The notes: generated by a model from the sequence alone, not told the origin. DNA of 64,000 nt from Taibaiella koreensis (GCF_003545715.1 NZ_QVNU01000003.1:248001-312000); one strand, 5' to 3'; positions 10,139-19,785 are shown, counted from the stretch's first letter. A program made the numbers and translations.

Positions 10139-12457
10139 TTATTGGTGGATCATGAATTTGCCGGTGGCTTTCTGCGTACCGTCCTTATTCACGACAAATA
10201 CAAGGTAAACGCCGCTTTGCACTTTACGACCGGTATAATCCTTGCAGTTCCATACGGCCTGGCCGCCCAGCGCACGGGTACGGTATACCAGCTGGCCCGA
10301 GACGTCGGTAAAGCGCACATCGGCATTCTCTGCTACGCCGCGTACGGCCACCATGCCATTATAATCTGTAGGAACCGGGTTGGGATAGATATACAGCTTG
10401 TCCGCATTTTTGGCTGTACCCTCTGTAGCGGTACCGCGAAATATGACCAGTCCTTTTTCCGTTGAGATAAAAACATCGCCGGTCACAGGATTAATATTGA
10501 TCCGTTCGATGCCATTGGCAGGAAGAGGGCTGTTTTGTTCGGTAAAGCGGTAAATGGTTTTAGAACCGTCATCCGATACCAGCCATACGCCGTTCGATGT
10601 GCCGATCCACTTACGGTTGGCCCCATCTACGGCAATCGTCCTTACGGATTCCCCTTCGAAAAGATAGCCGGCAAATTGGTCGTTCTGGATCACGCGAAGC
10701 TCGGCCTGGCAGTTTACCTGGTCCAATGCTTCTGCACCGCAGTTGACGATAGCAATCCCGTTTGCAGTGCCGATCCATATAGCGCCGTCTTTGTCTTCGG
10801 CAATGGAAAGTGTATTGTTATCAGGGAGGTTTCCGGTATGTTCACCTACCCTGAAGATACGGTAGGCATCGTCAGAGGTATTGTCCAGCGTCCCTTTGTC
10901 GTCATAAACGATGGCGCCAGCTCCCAGGGTAATGAACCACTTCAGGTTATTCTGGTCCACGATCACATCAGCAGCTGAATGCGCGGTATTTTCGCTGATG
11001 CTTTTGCCATTGATCCATCGACCGTCCCTGGTCTTGACCACCAGCTCGTTTTTAGCAGATCCAAAGTTGTTCATCCAGAGGTTGCCGTCGGCATCCAGCG
11101 CCAGGCCGGTAACATAGCACAAGGTGCTGCCCGGCGCCGGGTCGAGAAATCCGACGCCGTATACTTTAGCATTGCCGTTGACATCCCGCTCATATAGTCC
11201 ACCGGTAAGTGAAGCCGCATATACGGTATTGGTGCTCCTGTCTTTCAGTATCCTGATGAAATCCTGTACCCAGTCGCCGCCGGGCACCCAGGAAATGTTC
11301 ATCCAGCTATCGTCCCGGTACTCCGACATCATAGCGCGGTTTAAGGTAGGCCCATAGCTGGGCCTTTTGCCGCCATGAGCGACCCAAACATCATCATCGT
11401 AAGCCCATACGTCAAATGAGCTGGCCACAATGGGCCCATCGGGAAAATAAGGTTCGGAGTGTGTGGCATCGATCTTCTTTCTCAGGCCGTGCTTATCGGG
11501 AAAAGCATGACCGCTGGCGTCGCCAAACCATACCTCTCCGTTGGCGAGATGCACTACCTGGGCGGGAATAATAGTAGCAAAAGAATCTATACGGGAACCA
11601 TCGGCCCGGCGCAATACTGCATAGCCACCCTCGCCGTCGGCCTGTGCCGTGCTCACCCACAGGCCACCCAGGCCTGCGTCCAGGTGAGATACCGGGTTCC
11701 GCAACTTTTCCAGGAATTGCGCAGTACCCTCGTCGGGTATGCGGAAAAGGCTATCGTTTTGGGCAGCATAAATATTGCCCTCGGAAGCAGCTAAATAGCG
11801 GAATCCTGTGTTGGGATCCAGCAATTTCCAAGAGGATTGGTCCAGTATCGAGGGACTGTTTTTGGCTATCCGGAACAGGCCGACGCTGGTCGCCGAATAA
11901 ATATAGGTATTGTCGGTAATCGTCGCGTATACAGATGCCGTAAGCGAATTGTCGTAAAAGGTGATCGTCTCTTTAATCTCTTTCTTCTGGAGGTTGAGCC
12001 TTACTAGGCCTATACCCGTGCTAAGGTAAGCGATGCCGTTATCTGCAGTGACACTGTGAATGGTCTTATCGCCGGTGATCGGAGCACTTTTGAAGTCCGG
12101 AAGGAAGCTGAATGTATTGTCTTTGAATATATCGATATTGCTGCTGGAATAGGCCAGCACAGCACAGCCGGTCGTGGCGTCGTACGCTACACCATTGAGC
12201 CCGACATCGTGCATCCCGTTGACCTTGCTGTAAGGCGAAAGGGCGCCGTCCGCCCGGTTGTAGGTAAAAAAACCTGAAGTGGTGGCACAAAAGAAGGTGG
12301 TACCGTCGGTCGCCACACCATTTACCTGGTTGTAAGGCAACAGGGACTTCCATTGCGCCACTCCGGGACCACCTTTTTGGGCGTGGGCCTCCGTCGCGCC
12401 GCAAAGCGCTGCGAGTGCTGAAAAAAGAATAGCCGGGATAAAATTCAGTTTGCTCAT
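10139..12457 (-). CDS. porZ: PorZ-like two-domain beta-propeller protein with T9SS sorting domain
   Basis: 772 residues from the ATG at 12457. A further 26 upstream codons are open, but this start begins a signal peptide ending at AHAQ. Two successive beta-propellers follow, with repeated strands such as WIGTANGIAIVNCG, KWIGTSNGVWLVSDDG and DVFISTEKGLVIF. The last 85 residues form a T9SS type A sorting domain (YIYPNPVPTDYNG, then SGVYLVFV). P. gingivalis PorZ has the same layout and belongs to the cell-surface attachment complex of the T9SS. Assignment to PorZ rather than another propeller protein rests on this architecture. A -7-like box at 12466-12473 would give an almost leaderless mRNA. 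Confidence 0.8.
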   Translation of the reverse strand: MSKLNFIPAILFSALAALCGATEAHAQKGGPGVAQWKSLLPYNQVNGVATDGTTFFCATTSGFFTYNRADGALSPYSKVNGMHDVGLNGVAYDATTGCAVLAYSSSNIDIFKDNTFSFLPDFKSAPITGDKTIHSVTADNGIAYLSTGIGLVRLNLQKKEIKETITFYDNSLTASVYATITDNTYIYSATSVGLFRIAKNSPSILDQSSWKLLDPNTGFRYLAASEGNIYAAQNDSLFRIPDEGTAQFLEKLRNPVSHLDAGLGGLWVSTAQADGEGGYAVLRRADGSRIDSFATIIPAQVVHLANGEVWFGDASGHAFPDKHGLRKKIDATHSEPYFPDGPIVASSFDVWAYDDDVWVAHGGKRPSYGPTLNRAMMSEYRDDSWMNISWVPGGDWVQDFIRILKDRSTNTVYAASLTGGLYERDVNGNAKVYGVGFLDPAPGSTLCYVTGLALDADGNLWMNNFGSAKNELVVKTRDGRWINGKSISENTAHSAADVIVDQNNLKWFITLGAGAIVYDDKGTLDNTSDDAYRIFRVGEHTGNLPDNNTLSIAEDKDGAIWIGTANGIAIVNCGAEALDQVNCQAELRVIQNDQFAGYLFEGESVRTIAVDGANRKWIGTSNGVWLVSDDGSKTIYRFTEQNSPLPANGIERININPVTGDVFISTEKGLVIFRGTATEGTAKNADKLYIYPNPVPTDYNGMVAVRGVAENADVRFTDVSGQLVYRTRALGGQAVWNCKDYTGRKVQSGVYLVFVVNKDGTQKATGKFMIHQ

Positions 12458-12537
12458 ACCTGCATCAAAAGTACTATAAAACGTCGGTTTTACCCAGTTT
12501 ATTGCGCTATAGAGGGGATACGGGCAGCCTGGCACAA

Positions 12538-12569
12538 AAAGCCCCGATGCCTGGGAGCAGCGGGGCTTT
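12538..12569 (-). terminator. Intrinsic terminator after the pseudouridine synthase gene
   Basis: Inverted repeat AAAGCCCCG (12538-12546) and CGGGGCTTT (12561-12569) with a 14-nt loop, followed on the minus strand by a run of T. It lies 13 bp past the stop of the RluB-like gene and isolates porZ as its own unit. Confidence 0.8.
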
Positions 12570-12581
12570 GATATATTTTAT

Positions 12582-14498
12582 TTAATGCAGATGCTTCAGG
12601 TTGATCACTTCCTGCTTGGTCAGGAAGCGCCATTTGCCACGGAGTACATTTTTCTTGGTCAGCCCCGCGTACATCACGCGATCCAGCTTCTCTACCTCGT
12701 AGCCCAGTGACTCAAAAATGCGGCGCACAATACGGTTCTTACCGCTGTGGATCTCGAGTCCGATCTCATTCTTACTATCGAGATACTCCAGCTGATCGAC
12801 CTCGGCCTGGCCGTCTTCCAGCATAAGGCCTTCCTTGATCTTGTCGAAATCGGCCTTGGTCAGGTTCTTGTCGAGCGTAGCCTTGTATACCTTTTTGATG
12901 CCATATTTGGGATGGGCCAGCTTCTGGGTCAGCTCGCCATCGTTGGTCAGCAGCAGGAGCCCGGTGGTATTCCTGTCGAGTCTTCCTACGGGGAACACCC
13001 GTTCCTCAATCAGGTTTTCCACCATTTCCATTACAGTACGGCGCCCCTTGGGATCATCGGTGGTGGTAATGAATCCTTTGGGCTTATTCATCAGGATATA
13101 GATCAGGTTCTTCTGGATAACGAGCTTATTGCCGTTCAGCAATACGGTATCTGCAGTCGTTACCTTAAAGCCCGGCTCGGTGATCAGCGTATCATTCACC
13201 ATCACCTTACCTTCCTTGATCAGCGCAACGGCATCGCGGCGACTGCATATATCGCAGTGGGCGATGAATTTATTCAGCGGCATCGGCTGGTCGTCGCCGG
13301 CTTGTGCAGGTTGCTCTATTGCGGCTTCCCTGCTGTCTGGCCGGGCGTTGTATGCCCTTTCGTGTGGATTTTCGTTATCAAACTGTTTTTTGAAGCGGCT
13401 TTGGGCATCATGGCGATTCCTGCGGGGGGGCTCCTCGCCATCGTCCGTTTTTTTCCTGCCCGGCTTCACGTCGCTTTTACCAAAGCTGCGCTCCTGCGGC
13501 TCATTGTCCCATTTATTATCGAGCTCTTTGGAAAAGGTTACTTCTTCCTCCTGTTCCTTCCGTTCCCGCTGCAGCTTTTGTTTGTGCTGTCGGGCGGCGA
13601 GCTCCTCATCGTCCAGTTTGCCAAAGGCATTGGCATAACGATTGGGGCGTTTGGGCTCTTCCTCGTCTCTGTGAGCTTGTTTTTTGTCTGGCCTATCCGT
13701 TTTCTTGAAGGGGCGATCTTCTTTGCCAGGGCCTTTGGAAAAAGATCTCTCGCCATCCTGTTTAAAAGGCTTTTTGAACGGGCGCTCGTCCTTATCACCG
13801 AATGACTTTTTGAAAGGACGCTCTTCCTTATCACCGAATGATTTCTTGAAAGGACGCTCTTCCTTATCACCGAATGATTTCTTGAAAGGACGTTCTTCTT
13901 TATTGCCGAATGACTTTTTGAAAGGACGCTCTTCCTTATCACCGAATGATTTCTTGAAAGGACGTTCTTCTTTATTGCCGAATGACTTTTTGAAAGGACG
14001 CTCTTCCTTATCGCCAAAGGCTTTCTTGAACGGGCGCTCTTCTTTATTGCCAAAAGATTTTTTGAAAGGACGCTCATTCTTATCACCGAATGATTTCTTG
14101 AACGGGCGTTCTTCTTTATTACCGAATGGCTTTTTGAAGGGACGCTCATCCTTATCGCCAAATGACTTCTTGAAAGGACGCTCTTCTTTGTCGTCGAATG
14201 ACTTCTTGAAGGGACGCTCATCCTTATCGCCAAATGACTTTTTGAAAGGGCGTTCGTCTTTATCGCCAAATGACTTTTTGAAAGGGCGTTCGTCTTTATC
14301 GCCGAAAGATTTCTTAAACGGGCGCTCTTCTTTATCGCCGAATGACTTCTTGAAAGGGCGTTCTCCCTTATCACCGAAAGTCTTTTTGAACGGGCGCTCT
14401 TCCTTATTATCGAAAGATTTGCGGAAAGGCCTTTCTTCTTTGGAACCGGAAGATTCACGGTCGGAACGGCTATCGGAATGAAATGGCTTTTTATGCAT
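12582..14498 (-). CDS. RsuA/RluB-family pseudouridine synthase with long repeat extension
   Basis: 638 residues, more than twice the usual 240-290. The catalytic part is C-terminal: an S4 RNA-binding domain (MPLNKFIAHCDICSRRDA, about residue 405 on), then the RsuA/RluB/E/F core with FPVGRLDRNTTGLLLLTNDG, where the Asp of GRLDRNT is the catalytic residue. This group isomerises specific uridines in rRNA. The N-terminal part is basic and disordered, with about 19 copies of a 12-residue unit (KEERPFKKSFGD type, residues 21-248), then Lys/Arg/Glu-rich linker. Such tails occur on this protein across Chitinophagales, but the copy number here is large. The exact target uridine (RluB type or other) is undetermined. 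Confidence 0.92.
   Translation of the reverse strand: MHKKPFHSDSRSDRESSGSKEERPFRKSFDNKEERPFKKTFGDKGERPFKKSFGDKEERPFKKSFGDKDERPFKKSFGDKDERPFKKSFGDKDERPFKKSFDDKEERPFKKSFGDKDERPFKKPFGNKEERPFKKSFGDKNERPFKKSFGNKEERPFKKAFGDKEERPFKKSFGNKEERPFKKSFGDKEERPFKKSFGNKEERPFKKSFGDKEERPFKKSFGDKEERPFKKSFGDKDERPFKKPFKQDGERSFSKGPGKEDRPFKKTDRPDKKQAHRDEEEPKRPNRYANAFGKLDDEELAARQHKQKLQRERKEQEEEVTFSKELDNKWDNEPQERSFGKSDVKPGRKKTDDGEEPPRRNRHDAQSRFKKQFDNENPHERAYNARPDSREAAIEQPAQAGDDQPMPLNKFIAHCDICSRRDAVALIKEGKVMVNDTLITEPGFKVTTADTVLLNGNKLVIQKNLIYILMNKPKGFITTTDDPKGRRTVMEMVENLIEERVFPVGRLDRNTTGLLLLTNDGELTQKLAHPKYGIKKVYKATLDKNLTKADFDKIKEGLMLEDGQAEVDQLEYLDSKNEIGLEIHSGKNRIVRRIFESLGYEVEKLDRVMYAGLTKKNVLRGKWRFLTKQEVINLKHLH
13755..14438 (-). 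repeat. In-frame 36-bp tandem repeat, about 19 copies
   Basis: Each 36-bp unit encodes 12 residues of the type K-E/D-E-R-P-F-K-K-S-F-G-D/N. Units differ by synonymous and a few replacement changes (for example KSF to KPF, KTF or KAF). Two alternating subtypes (GD and GN endings) appear in pairs, which suggests duplication of two-unit blocks. The period is exact throughout, so the reading frame is never broken. Confidence 0.95.
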
Positions 14499-14548
14499 TA
14501 TTCAGAAACGAACATTTTTTAATTAATAAAACGAAACCTGCGGCCGGA

Positions 14549-15595
14549 TCAGGCGGTTCCCGCCCGGTTAATATTGGCCAGCTGTCCGCAGGCCGCATCG
14601 ATATCCTTACCCCTGCTGCGACGCAGCCGGGCGTTGACCCGGTGTGTACCGAGGTAATTCATAAATTGGTCGGTAACACTTTCTTCGGGTTTTACAAAGT
14701 CGGCCTGGTCGATAGCATTATATTCAATGATATTCACCAGGTCGGCAGGCACCTGGCGGTAGATCTTTACCAGCTCATCGGCATCCTTGAGGCTATCGTT
14801 GAAATTTTTAAACAGGATATATTCAAAAGTGATCTCATTGCCCGTCTTTTGATAAAAATGGTTAAGCGCCCCGATCAGCGACTGGAGATCGTTGCTTTCA
14901 TTGATCGGCATGATCTCGTCCCGTTTCTTATCATTTGCGGCATGCAGCGATAGCGCCAGCTTGAATTTTACCTCATCGTCGCCCAACTGGCGTATCATTT
15001 TGGCTACGCCGGCTGTAGATACGGTAATGCGGCGAGGGCTCATGCCCAGGCCTTCGGGCGAAGTGATCCGCTCAATAGCGCCCATTACATTTTTGTAATT
15101 GAGCAGCGGTTCACCCATACCCATAAACACAATATTGCTGAGGTGCCGGTTGAAATGTTGTTCGGCCTGATCATTAAGCAGTGTTACCTCATCCACGATC
15201 TCGTCAAAATCGAGGTTGCGGGCACGGGGCAGATAACCTGTGGCACAGAACTTACAGCTGAGGCTGCAGCCTACCTGCGAGGATACACAGGCAGTCATTC
15301 TTTTGTCGGTGGGGATCAATACGCCTTCGATAAAGCGGTCGTCGTGAAGCTTCAGACGGCTTTTTACAGTACCGTCGTTGCTGTATTGGCTATGGTCGAT
15401 GCTGACCTTAGGAATGCGGTAGGTTTCGGAAAGCTTGTCGCGCAGCTTTTTGGAAAGGTTGCTCATCTCATCGATGGCGCCTGCGTGCTTTTTCCAAATC
15501 CAGTCGTGGATCTGGGCAGCACGGAATCTTGGTTCTCCCCATTCGCTCATCAACTGCTCTATCTCAGCCAGGGGCACATGTCGCAGATTTTTCAT
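14549..15595 (-). CDS. rlmN: Dual-specificity rRNA/tRNA adenine-C2 methyltransferase RlmN
   Basis: 348 residues, typical length. It is a radical-SAM enzyme that methylates C2 of A2503 in 23S rRNA and A37 in some tRNAs. The [4Fe-4S] cluster motif CxxxCxxC is C110, C114 and C117 (VGCSLSCKFC). The two mechanistic cysteines are present as C103 (TACVSSQ) and C336 near the C-terminus (DAACGQLAN). The SAM-binding GMGEPL motif is also seen. A TATCTTTG -7 box at 15621-15628 lies about 25 nt upstream, which fits the chosen start. It sits next to the pseudouridine synthase, another rRNA-modifying gene. Confidence 0.97.
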   Translation of the reverse strand: MKNLRHVPLAEIEQLMSEWGEPRFRAAQIHDWIWKKHAGAIDEMSNLSKKLRDKLSETYRIPKVSIDHSQYSNDGTVKSRLKLHDDRFIEGVLIPTDKRMTACVSSQVGCSLSCKFCATGYLPRARNLDFDEIVDEVTLLNDQAEQHFNRHLSNIVFMGMGEPLLNYKNVMGAIERITSPEGLGMSPRRITVSTAGVAKMIRQLGDDEVKFKLALSLHAANDKKRDEIMPINESNDLQSLIGALNHFYQKTGNEITFEYILFKNFNDSLKDADELVKIYRQVPADLVNIIEYNAIDQADFVKPEESVTDQFMNYLGTHRVNARLRRSRGKDIDAACGQLANINRAGTA

Positions 15596-15685
15596 CTGTG
15601 AATCTTTTTTGAATTAGCGGCAAAGATACGAAAATATCAGCGGATGTGTATAACTGATTACTATGCCACCTTAGGTATTGTTCTT

Positions 15686-15883
15686 TTACCAATGCTCACA
15701 GGTAAGTATACAGGCCGGGAGTACTATATGGGGTAGTAGAAGTATGGCCATGTTGATGCAGAAGTATTTCCACGCGCCGGTCTTCGGCAAATAGTGCAAT
15801 TCGGGGAGAAGGTGGATACTCCAGATGCCCGATGCAACCAGGCCGGTGAATGTGGTGTATAAAATGAGCAGCGCGCCGCTCAT
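15686..15883 (-). CDS. Possible small membrane protein, unknown
   Basis: 65 residues with two hydrophobic segments (about 3-22 and 42-60). An AGGTGAAGG sequence lies just before the ATG, unusual for this genome and compatible with a ribosome-binding site. I do not recognise the family. It begins immediately after the terminator of rny, so it would need its own promoter or read-through. It could be a chance ORF. Confidence 0.35.
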   Translation of the reverse strand: MSGALLILYTTFTGLVASGIWSIHLLPELHYLPKTGAWKYFCINMAILLLPHIVLPACILTCEHW

Positions 15884-15895
15884 GCCTTCACCTAA

Positions 15896-15932
15896 AGAAA
15901 AAAAACCACCATGATCGTTAGATATGGTGGTT
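15896..15932 (-). terminator. Intrinsic terminator of rny
   Basis: Inverted repeat AACCACCAT (15904-15912) and ATGGTGGTT (15924-15932) with an 11-nt loop, followed on the minus strand by a run of eight T. It is placed about 20 bp past the rny stop. Confidence 0.85.
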
Positions 15933-15952
15933 GTAAAGCTGAAAAAATATAA

Positions 15953-17527
15953 TTAACGGGCTACGTTCACAGCACGTTTTTCGCGGATCACGGTTACCTT
16001 GATCTGGCCCGGGTATTGCATTTCTTTCTGGATCTTGTCGGCAATTTCGTAGCTGAGACGATCGCTGTCGGCATCGGTTACCTTATCGGCTTCCACGATC
16101 ACACGCAGCTCGCGGCCGGCCTGTATCGCATAAGCCTTTTCCACACCATTGTAGGCGATCGCGAGGTTTTCCAGATCTTTGATCCTTTGGAGGTAGCTCT
16201 GCATGATCTCGCGACGGGCGCCGGGACGGGCGCCGCTGATAGCGTCGCAGGCCTGGATAATGGGGGAAATAATATAAGTCATTTCCATTTCATCGTGGTG
16301 GGCGCCGATGGCGTTGACGATGGCAGGATGCTCGCCGCATTTCTCGGCCAGGCGGGCGCCCAGCAAGGCATGGCTCAATTCTGTTTCTTCGTCGGGCACT
16401 TTACCGATATCGTGCAGCAGGCCGGCGCGTTTGGCCAGCTTGACCACCTTCTGACCCAGCCCCAGCTCGGCAGCCATGACGCCGCAAAGATTAGCTGTCT
16501 CCTTAGAGTGCATCAGCAAGTTCTGTCCGTAGGACGAACGGAAGCGCATTTTGCCCACCATGCGTACCAGGTCTTTATGCAGACCATGGATGCCCAGCTC
16601 GATAATGGTTCTTTCGCCTATTTCCATTACCTGGTCTTCGATCTGCTTCTTGGTTTTTTCCACCACCTCTTCGATACGGGCGGGGTGGATACGGCCATCC
16701 TGTACCAGGCGCTGGAGCGACAGGCGCGCGATCTCACGGCGCAGGGGATCGAAGCAACTCAGTACAATCGCTTCCGGGGTGTCGTCGATAATGAGGTCCA
16801 CACCTGTGGCGGCTTCCAGGGCCCTGATATTACGACCCTCACGGCCGATGATCTGCCCTTTGATCTCATCGCTTTCCAGGTTGAATACGGTAATGGCGTT
16901 CTCGATAGTTTGCTCGGCAGCCACACGTTGGATGCTCTGGATCACGATCTTTTTGGCTTCTTTTGAAGCATTAAGCTTGGCCTCTTCCACGATTTCCTGG
17001 ATATGGGCCATGGCGCCGGTACGTGCTTCTTCCTTCATGGCCTCGATCAGCTCGTTCTTGGCTTCCTCAGCGCTCAGGTTCGATACTTTTTCAAGGCGCT
17101 TGATGTGCTCTTCCTGGTGCTTTTCCAGCTCGGAACGCTTGATGCCTACAATTTCCAGCTGTTTGTCCAGGTTGGCCTTTAGCTGGCTATACTCATTGCT
17201 TTGTTTCTGAAGGGCTTGGTTTTTATCGTTTAAAGATTGTTCTTTTTGTCTCAATTTGTTTTCTGCATCGGCTACCTTTTGGTTACGCAGGTGGATCTCC
17301 TTTTCATTTTCCGATTTCATCTGGAGAAATTTCTCCTTGGCCTCCAACAGTTTTTTCTCTTTCAGGGTTTCGGCAAGCACTTTAGCGTCTTCTGCAATCT
17401 TCTGCGCCTGCTGTTCTGCTTCCTTTATCTTTTGTTCGGTATTTTTTGCAAAAATCAGTTTACCCAGAAATATGCCTATTATCAATGCCGCGACCGCGAC
17501 CAACGCGGGGATCATAGCTGAATCCAT
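15953..17527 (-). CDS. rny: Ribonuclease Y
   Basis: 524 residues, the normal size. The N-terminus has one membrane helix (about 5-24), followed by a long coiled coil (about 28-175) rich in Glu, Lys and Gln. A KH domain contains [27 protein letters not shown] (given as position about 215-245), and the HD phosphohydrolase domain carries [12 protein letters not shown], where His-Asp bind the metal. RNase Y is a membrane-anchored endonuclease that starts mRNA decay. It is transcribed divergently from the esterase gene at 17828. Confidence 0.96.
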   Translation of the reverse strand: MDSAMIPALVAVAALIIGIFLGKLIFAKNTEQKIKEAEQQAQKIAEDAKVLAETLKEKKLLEAKEKFLQMKSENEKEIHLRNQKVADAENKLRQKEQSLNDKNQALQKQSNEYSQLKANLDKQLEIVGIKRSELEKHQEEHIKRLEKVSNLSAEEAKNELIEAMKEEARTGAMAHIQEIVEEAKLNASKEAKKIVIQSIQRVAAEQTIENAITVFNLESDEIKGQIIGREGRNIRALEAATGVDLIIDDTPEAIVLSCFDPLRREIARLSLQRLVQDGRIHPARIEEVVEKTKKQIEDQVMEIGERTIIELGIHGLHKDLVRMVGKMRFRSSYGQNLLMHSKETANLCGVMAAELGLGQKVVKLAKRAGLLHDIGKVPDEETELSHALLGARLAEKCGEHPAIVNAIGAHHDEMEMTYIISPIIQACDAISGARPGARREIMQSYLQRIKDLENLAIAYNGVEKAYAIQAGRELRVIVEADKVTDADSDRLSYEIADKIQKEMQYPGQIKVTVIREKRAVNVAR

Positions 17528-17703
17528 ATAATTGTATTGTCATTTTTTGTTTGTTAGAAATAAAAATGTATAACCCTCTGTCATTAAAAGAAACGGGGTT
17601 TAACGTGCGAAGTTAACATTTATTCCTGTAAAATTCCCACCCTGCAACGAAGTAACGGCCGGATTATTGTTTGAAGACAAATACTTCAGCAACACTTTTT
17701 TCT

Positions 17704-17725
17704 ACCGGAATTCCGGTGTTTTTTT
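17704..17725 (+). terminator. Orphan terminator-like hairpin
   Basis: Palindrome ACCGGAATTCCGGT (17704-17717) followed by a seven-T tract. No plus-strand gene lies upstream within the divergent region, so it may end a short untranslated RNA or act as an attenuator. Confidence 0.5.
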
Positions 17726-17775
17726 GCATCAGGCAACCCTTTCCGGTGCCAACGCATTTTAGTTTAATGCTGTCC

Positions 17776-17807
17776 TTTAACCAGGATAAATACCGTGAGT
17801 ATTTTTG
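17776..17807 (+). promoter_or_regulatory. Possible promoter of the first T9SS esterase gene
   Basis: TTTA at 17776-17779, a 20-nt spacer, then TATTTTTG at 17800-17807. The -7 part matches the Bacteroidetes consensus TAnnTTTG; the -33 part has one mismatch. The predicted leader is about 14 nt. Confidence 0.4.
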
Positions 17808-17827
17808 ACCAATAAAAGTTATTTTCC

Positions 17828-19729
17828 ATGCTATTCAGAAAACAATTTCTGGGTGCTTTAGCCGCCCTGAGCCTTATTGCCTTCGAAACTTCCGCACAAA
17901 CGACGGGCAGCTTTAATGAAACGATCACTTTTATGGGCGCGAGCCGTACGCTCTCCTGCTACGTGCCGCCCGGCTACGACCCCTCTGTACCCTGTGCCCT
18001 GATCGTGGGGCTGCATGGCGCAGGTGATAACAGCACGGCCTACCGCGATGCGCTGGTTGGACCACTGGGTTTTCCCGCAGCTGTGACCAATACGATCCTG
18101 GTTTGTCCCGACGGTGGTTCCGACCCCGGCAAAGATTTTTATACCCCTGCAGGAGATGAAGCCATTATCGAAGAAGCGATCCAGTTTGCACAAACCCATT
18201 ATGCTATTGATGCGAATAAGATCGTGCTCCAGGGATTCTCCCTGGGCGGTAGAAGCGCGCTGCGCTATGGCCTCAATCATCCCGGCGAATTCCTGGGATT
18301 GCTGCTCAATACACCTGCTGTACAGGGCGTGAAAGAAGCCGATGCCCAATGGGGCGCTGCGGGGCTGTATAACTATCCCAATGCCGGTGCAACGCCCATG
18401 CTGCTTAGCCTGGGCAATGACGATGCCTTGTACCAGGGTCCCGTCGACCATACCTATGAGCAATTGATCCGTAATGATGCTGCCGTAAGCATGAAGCGCT
18501 TTGCAGGCGGACATACGGTGCCTCCCTTCTCTTTCATGGGGGATATTTTCGGCTATTTCAGCCAACCGGCGCAGCCCGGGGCCGATGCGGAGCTGGTGCA
18601 TGTGGTTACCGACCTCAGGAAATGCGACGGCGGTGCCATCACACCGCATCTGCTGGTCCACAACGCGGGCAACACGCCGTTGAGTGCTATTCACCTGAAG
18701 TATGATTGGGGTGGAGCCGTGCAGTCTTTTACCTGGAACGGAACTATGCCTTCTTTCGGGCATGCCGATATTGATCTCCCGTCTTTTACACCGGCCAATG
18801 GCGACTATACATTGCACGTAACGATCGATACGCTCAACGGCAACGTAGCCGATACTTTTGTGACCAATAATACAGACTCTGCCGATTTTCGTATCGTGGC
18901 AACAGCCAAAACGCTTCCCTATCGTGAGGATTTCAATACAGAATCCTTCGGTGACGATTGGTATACCGAGGCTTCGGGGGATTATTTCAGCCAATGGGGT
19001 TATGATGGCGATGTAAAGGCAATGAACACCTTCAATACCTTGTGGGTATTTGAGAATACCGGTATAAAAGAAGAGCTCATATCGCCTGTGGTCAACTTCA
19101 GCAGTTTGCCCGATCCCTTCCTCACCTTTGATGTATCGTTCAACTATAGCGCCTTTACGGCTGCCTTCCTGGGCATCGATACCTCGTTTTCCGATACCCT
19201 TGAGGTGCTGGTGTCGACCGATTGCGGCGCTACCTACCAAAGCGTATATAAGAAAACCGGAGCGGCGCTGGCTACCTTCCCGCAGCCCATCACCAATCCG
19301 GCTTCGATACAGGCTTACCTCTTTACACCCGGCGCCAACGACTGGCGCAAAGAACGTATAGACCTCACGCCCTATGCTACAAGTACCGATGCTTCGGTGA
19401 AATTCCGGTATATTTCCGGATTGGGCGGTTGCATCTATATCGATAATGTAGCCGTCGAAAACAAAACAACGGGCATCAACGAGATGACGCAGCCGGTGAT
19501 CAGCCTGTCGCCCAATCCCGCACAGGATATCGTGACCATAAATGCCGGGAATGATAAGCTCCGGTCGGTACTGGTGAGTGATCTTTCGGGTCGCACGGTA
19601 TTGCAGCAGCAGGAGAATGGCCGCAATACTACAACAGTATCCACAGCTGCTCTACCGAACGGTATTTACCTTTTTAATATCAGCAGCGATAAAGGCAGCA
19701 TGAAGCAAAAGCTTGTGGTGCGTCACTAA
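17828..19729 (+). CDS. Secreted alpha/beta-hydrolase (PHB-depolymerase-like esterase) with T9SS sorting domain
   Basis: 633 residues. A signal peptide ends near TSAQ. The alpha/beta-hydrolase domain (about 30-245) opens with CYVPPGYDP, has the oxyanion strand LIVGLHGAGD, the nucleophile elbow GFSLGG (Ser138) and a late GGHTVP giving the catalytic His. This pattern belongs to the LpqC/PHB-depolymerase and feruloyl-esterase group. A CARDB-like Ig domain (about 250-355) and a jelly-roll-like region follow. The last 80 residues are a T9SS type A sorting domain (LSPNPAQDIVTI ... LPNGIYLFNI). It should be exported and attached to or released from the cell surface. The substrate is unknown. The gene at 52128 is a shorter paralogue. 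Confidence 0.82.
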   Translation: MLFRKQFLGALAALSLIAFETSAQTTGSFNETITFMGASRTLSCYVPPGYDPSVPCALIVGLHGAGDNSTAYRDALVGPLGFPAAVTNTILVCPDGGSDPGKDFYTPAGDEAIIEEAIQFAQTHYAIDANKIVLQGFSLGGRSALRYGLNHPGEFLGLLLNTPAVQGVKEADAQWGAAGLYNYPNAGATPMLLSLGNDDALYQGPVDHTYEQLIRNDAAVSMKRFAGGHTVPPFSFMGDIFGYFSQPAQPGADAELVHVVTDLRKCDGGAITPHLLVHNAGNTPLSAIHLKYDWGGAVQSFTWNGTMPSFGHADIDLPSFTPANGDYTLHVTIDTLNGNVADTFVTNNTDSADFRIVATAKTLPYREDFNTESFGDDWYTEASGDYFSQWGYDGDVKAMNTFNTLWVFENTGIKEELISPVVNFSSLPDPFLTFDVSFNYSAFTAAFLGIDTSFSDTLEVLVSTDCGATYQSVYKKTGAALATFPQPITNPASIQAYLFTPGANDWRKERIDLTPYATSTDASVKFRYISGLGGCIYIDNVAVENKTTGINEMTQPVISLSPNPAQDIVTINAGNDKLRSVLVSDLSGRTVLQQQENGRNTTTVSTAALPNGIYLFNISSDKGSMKQKLVVRH

Positions 19730-19750
19730 GAGAAAACATTACTGTTTGCA

Positions 19751-19785
19751 AAAGCCGTTCCTAATTACCCGGGACGGCTTTTCTT
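19751..19785 (+). terminator. Intrinsic terminator after the first esterase gene
   Basis: Stem AAAGCCGTTCC (19751-19761) and GGGACGGCTTT (19771-19781), one G-U pair, 9-nt loop, followed by a T-rich tail. Confidence 0.8.

Larger units (their letters stand above)
17528..17827. other. Divergent intergenic region with an orphan hairpin
   Basis: 300 bp between rny and the esterase gene. A TAACTTCG-like box near 17614-17621 on the minus strand could serve rny. On the plus strand there is a perfect palindrome followed by T7 (listed separately) and a -7-like TATTTTTG box at 17800-17807 in front of the esterase gene. No ORF is supported. Confidence 0.4.

Noticed and set aside
9875-10465. Plus-strand ORF of 196 codons with a hydrophobic start
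   Set aside because: More than half is antisense to the well-supported PorZ-like gene, the encoded sequence resembles no family I know, and the hydrophobic start alone is weak evidence.
13538-14481. Long ORFs on both strands across the pseudouridine synthase extension, and a CRISPR-like 36-bp periodicity
   Set aside because: The 36-bp period keeps all frames open, so these are mirror readings of the repeat. There are no variable spacers between repeats and no cas genes, so it is not a CRISPR array.
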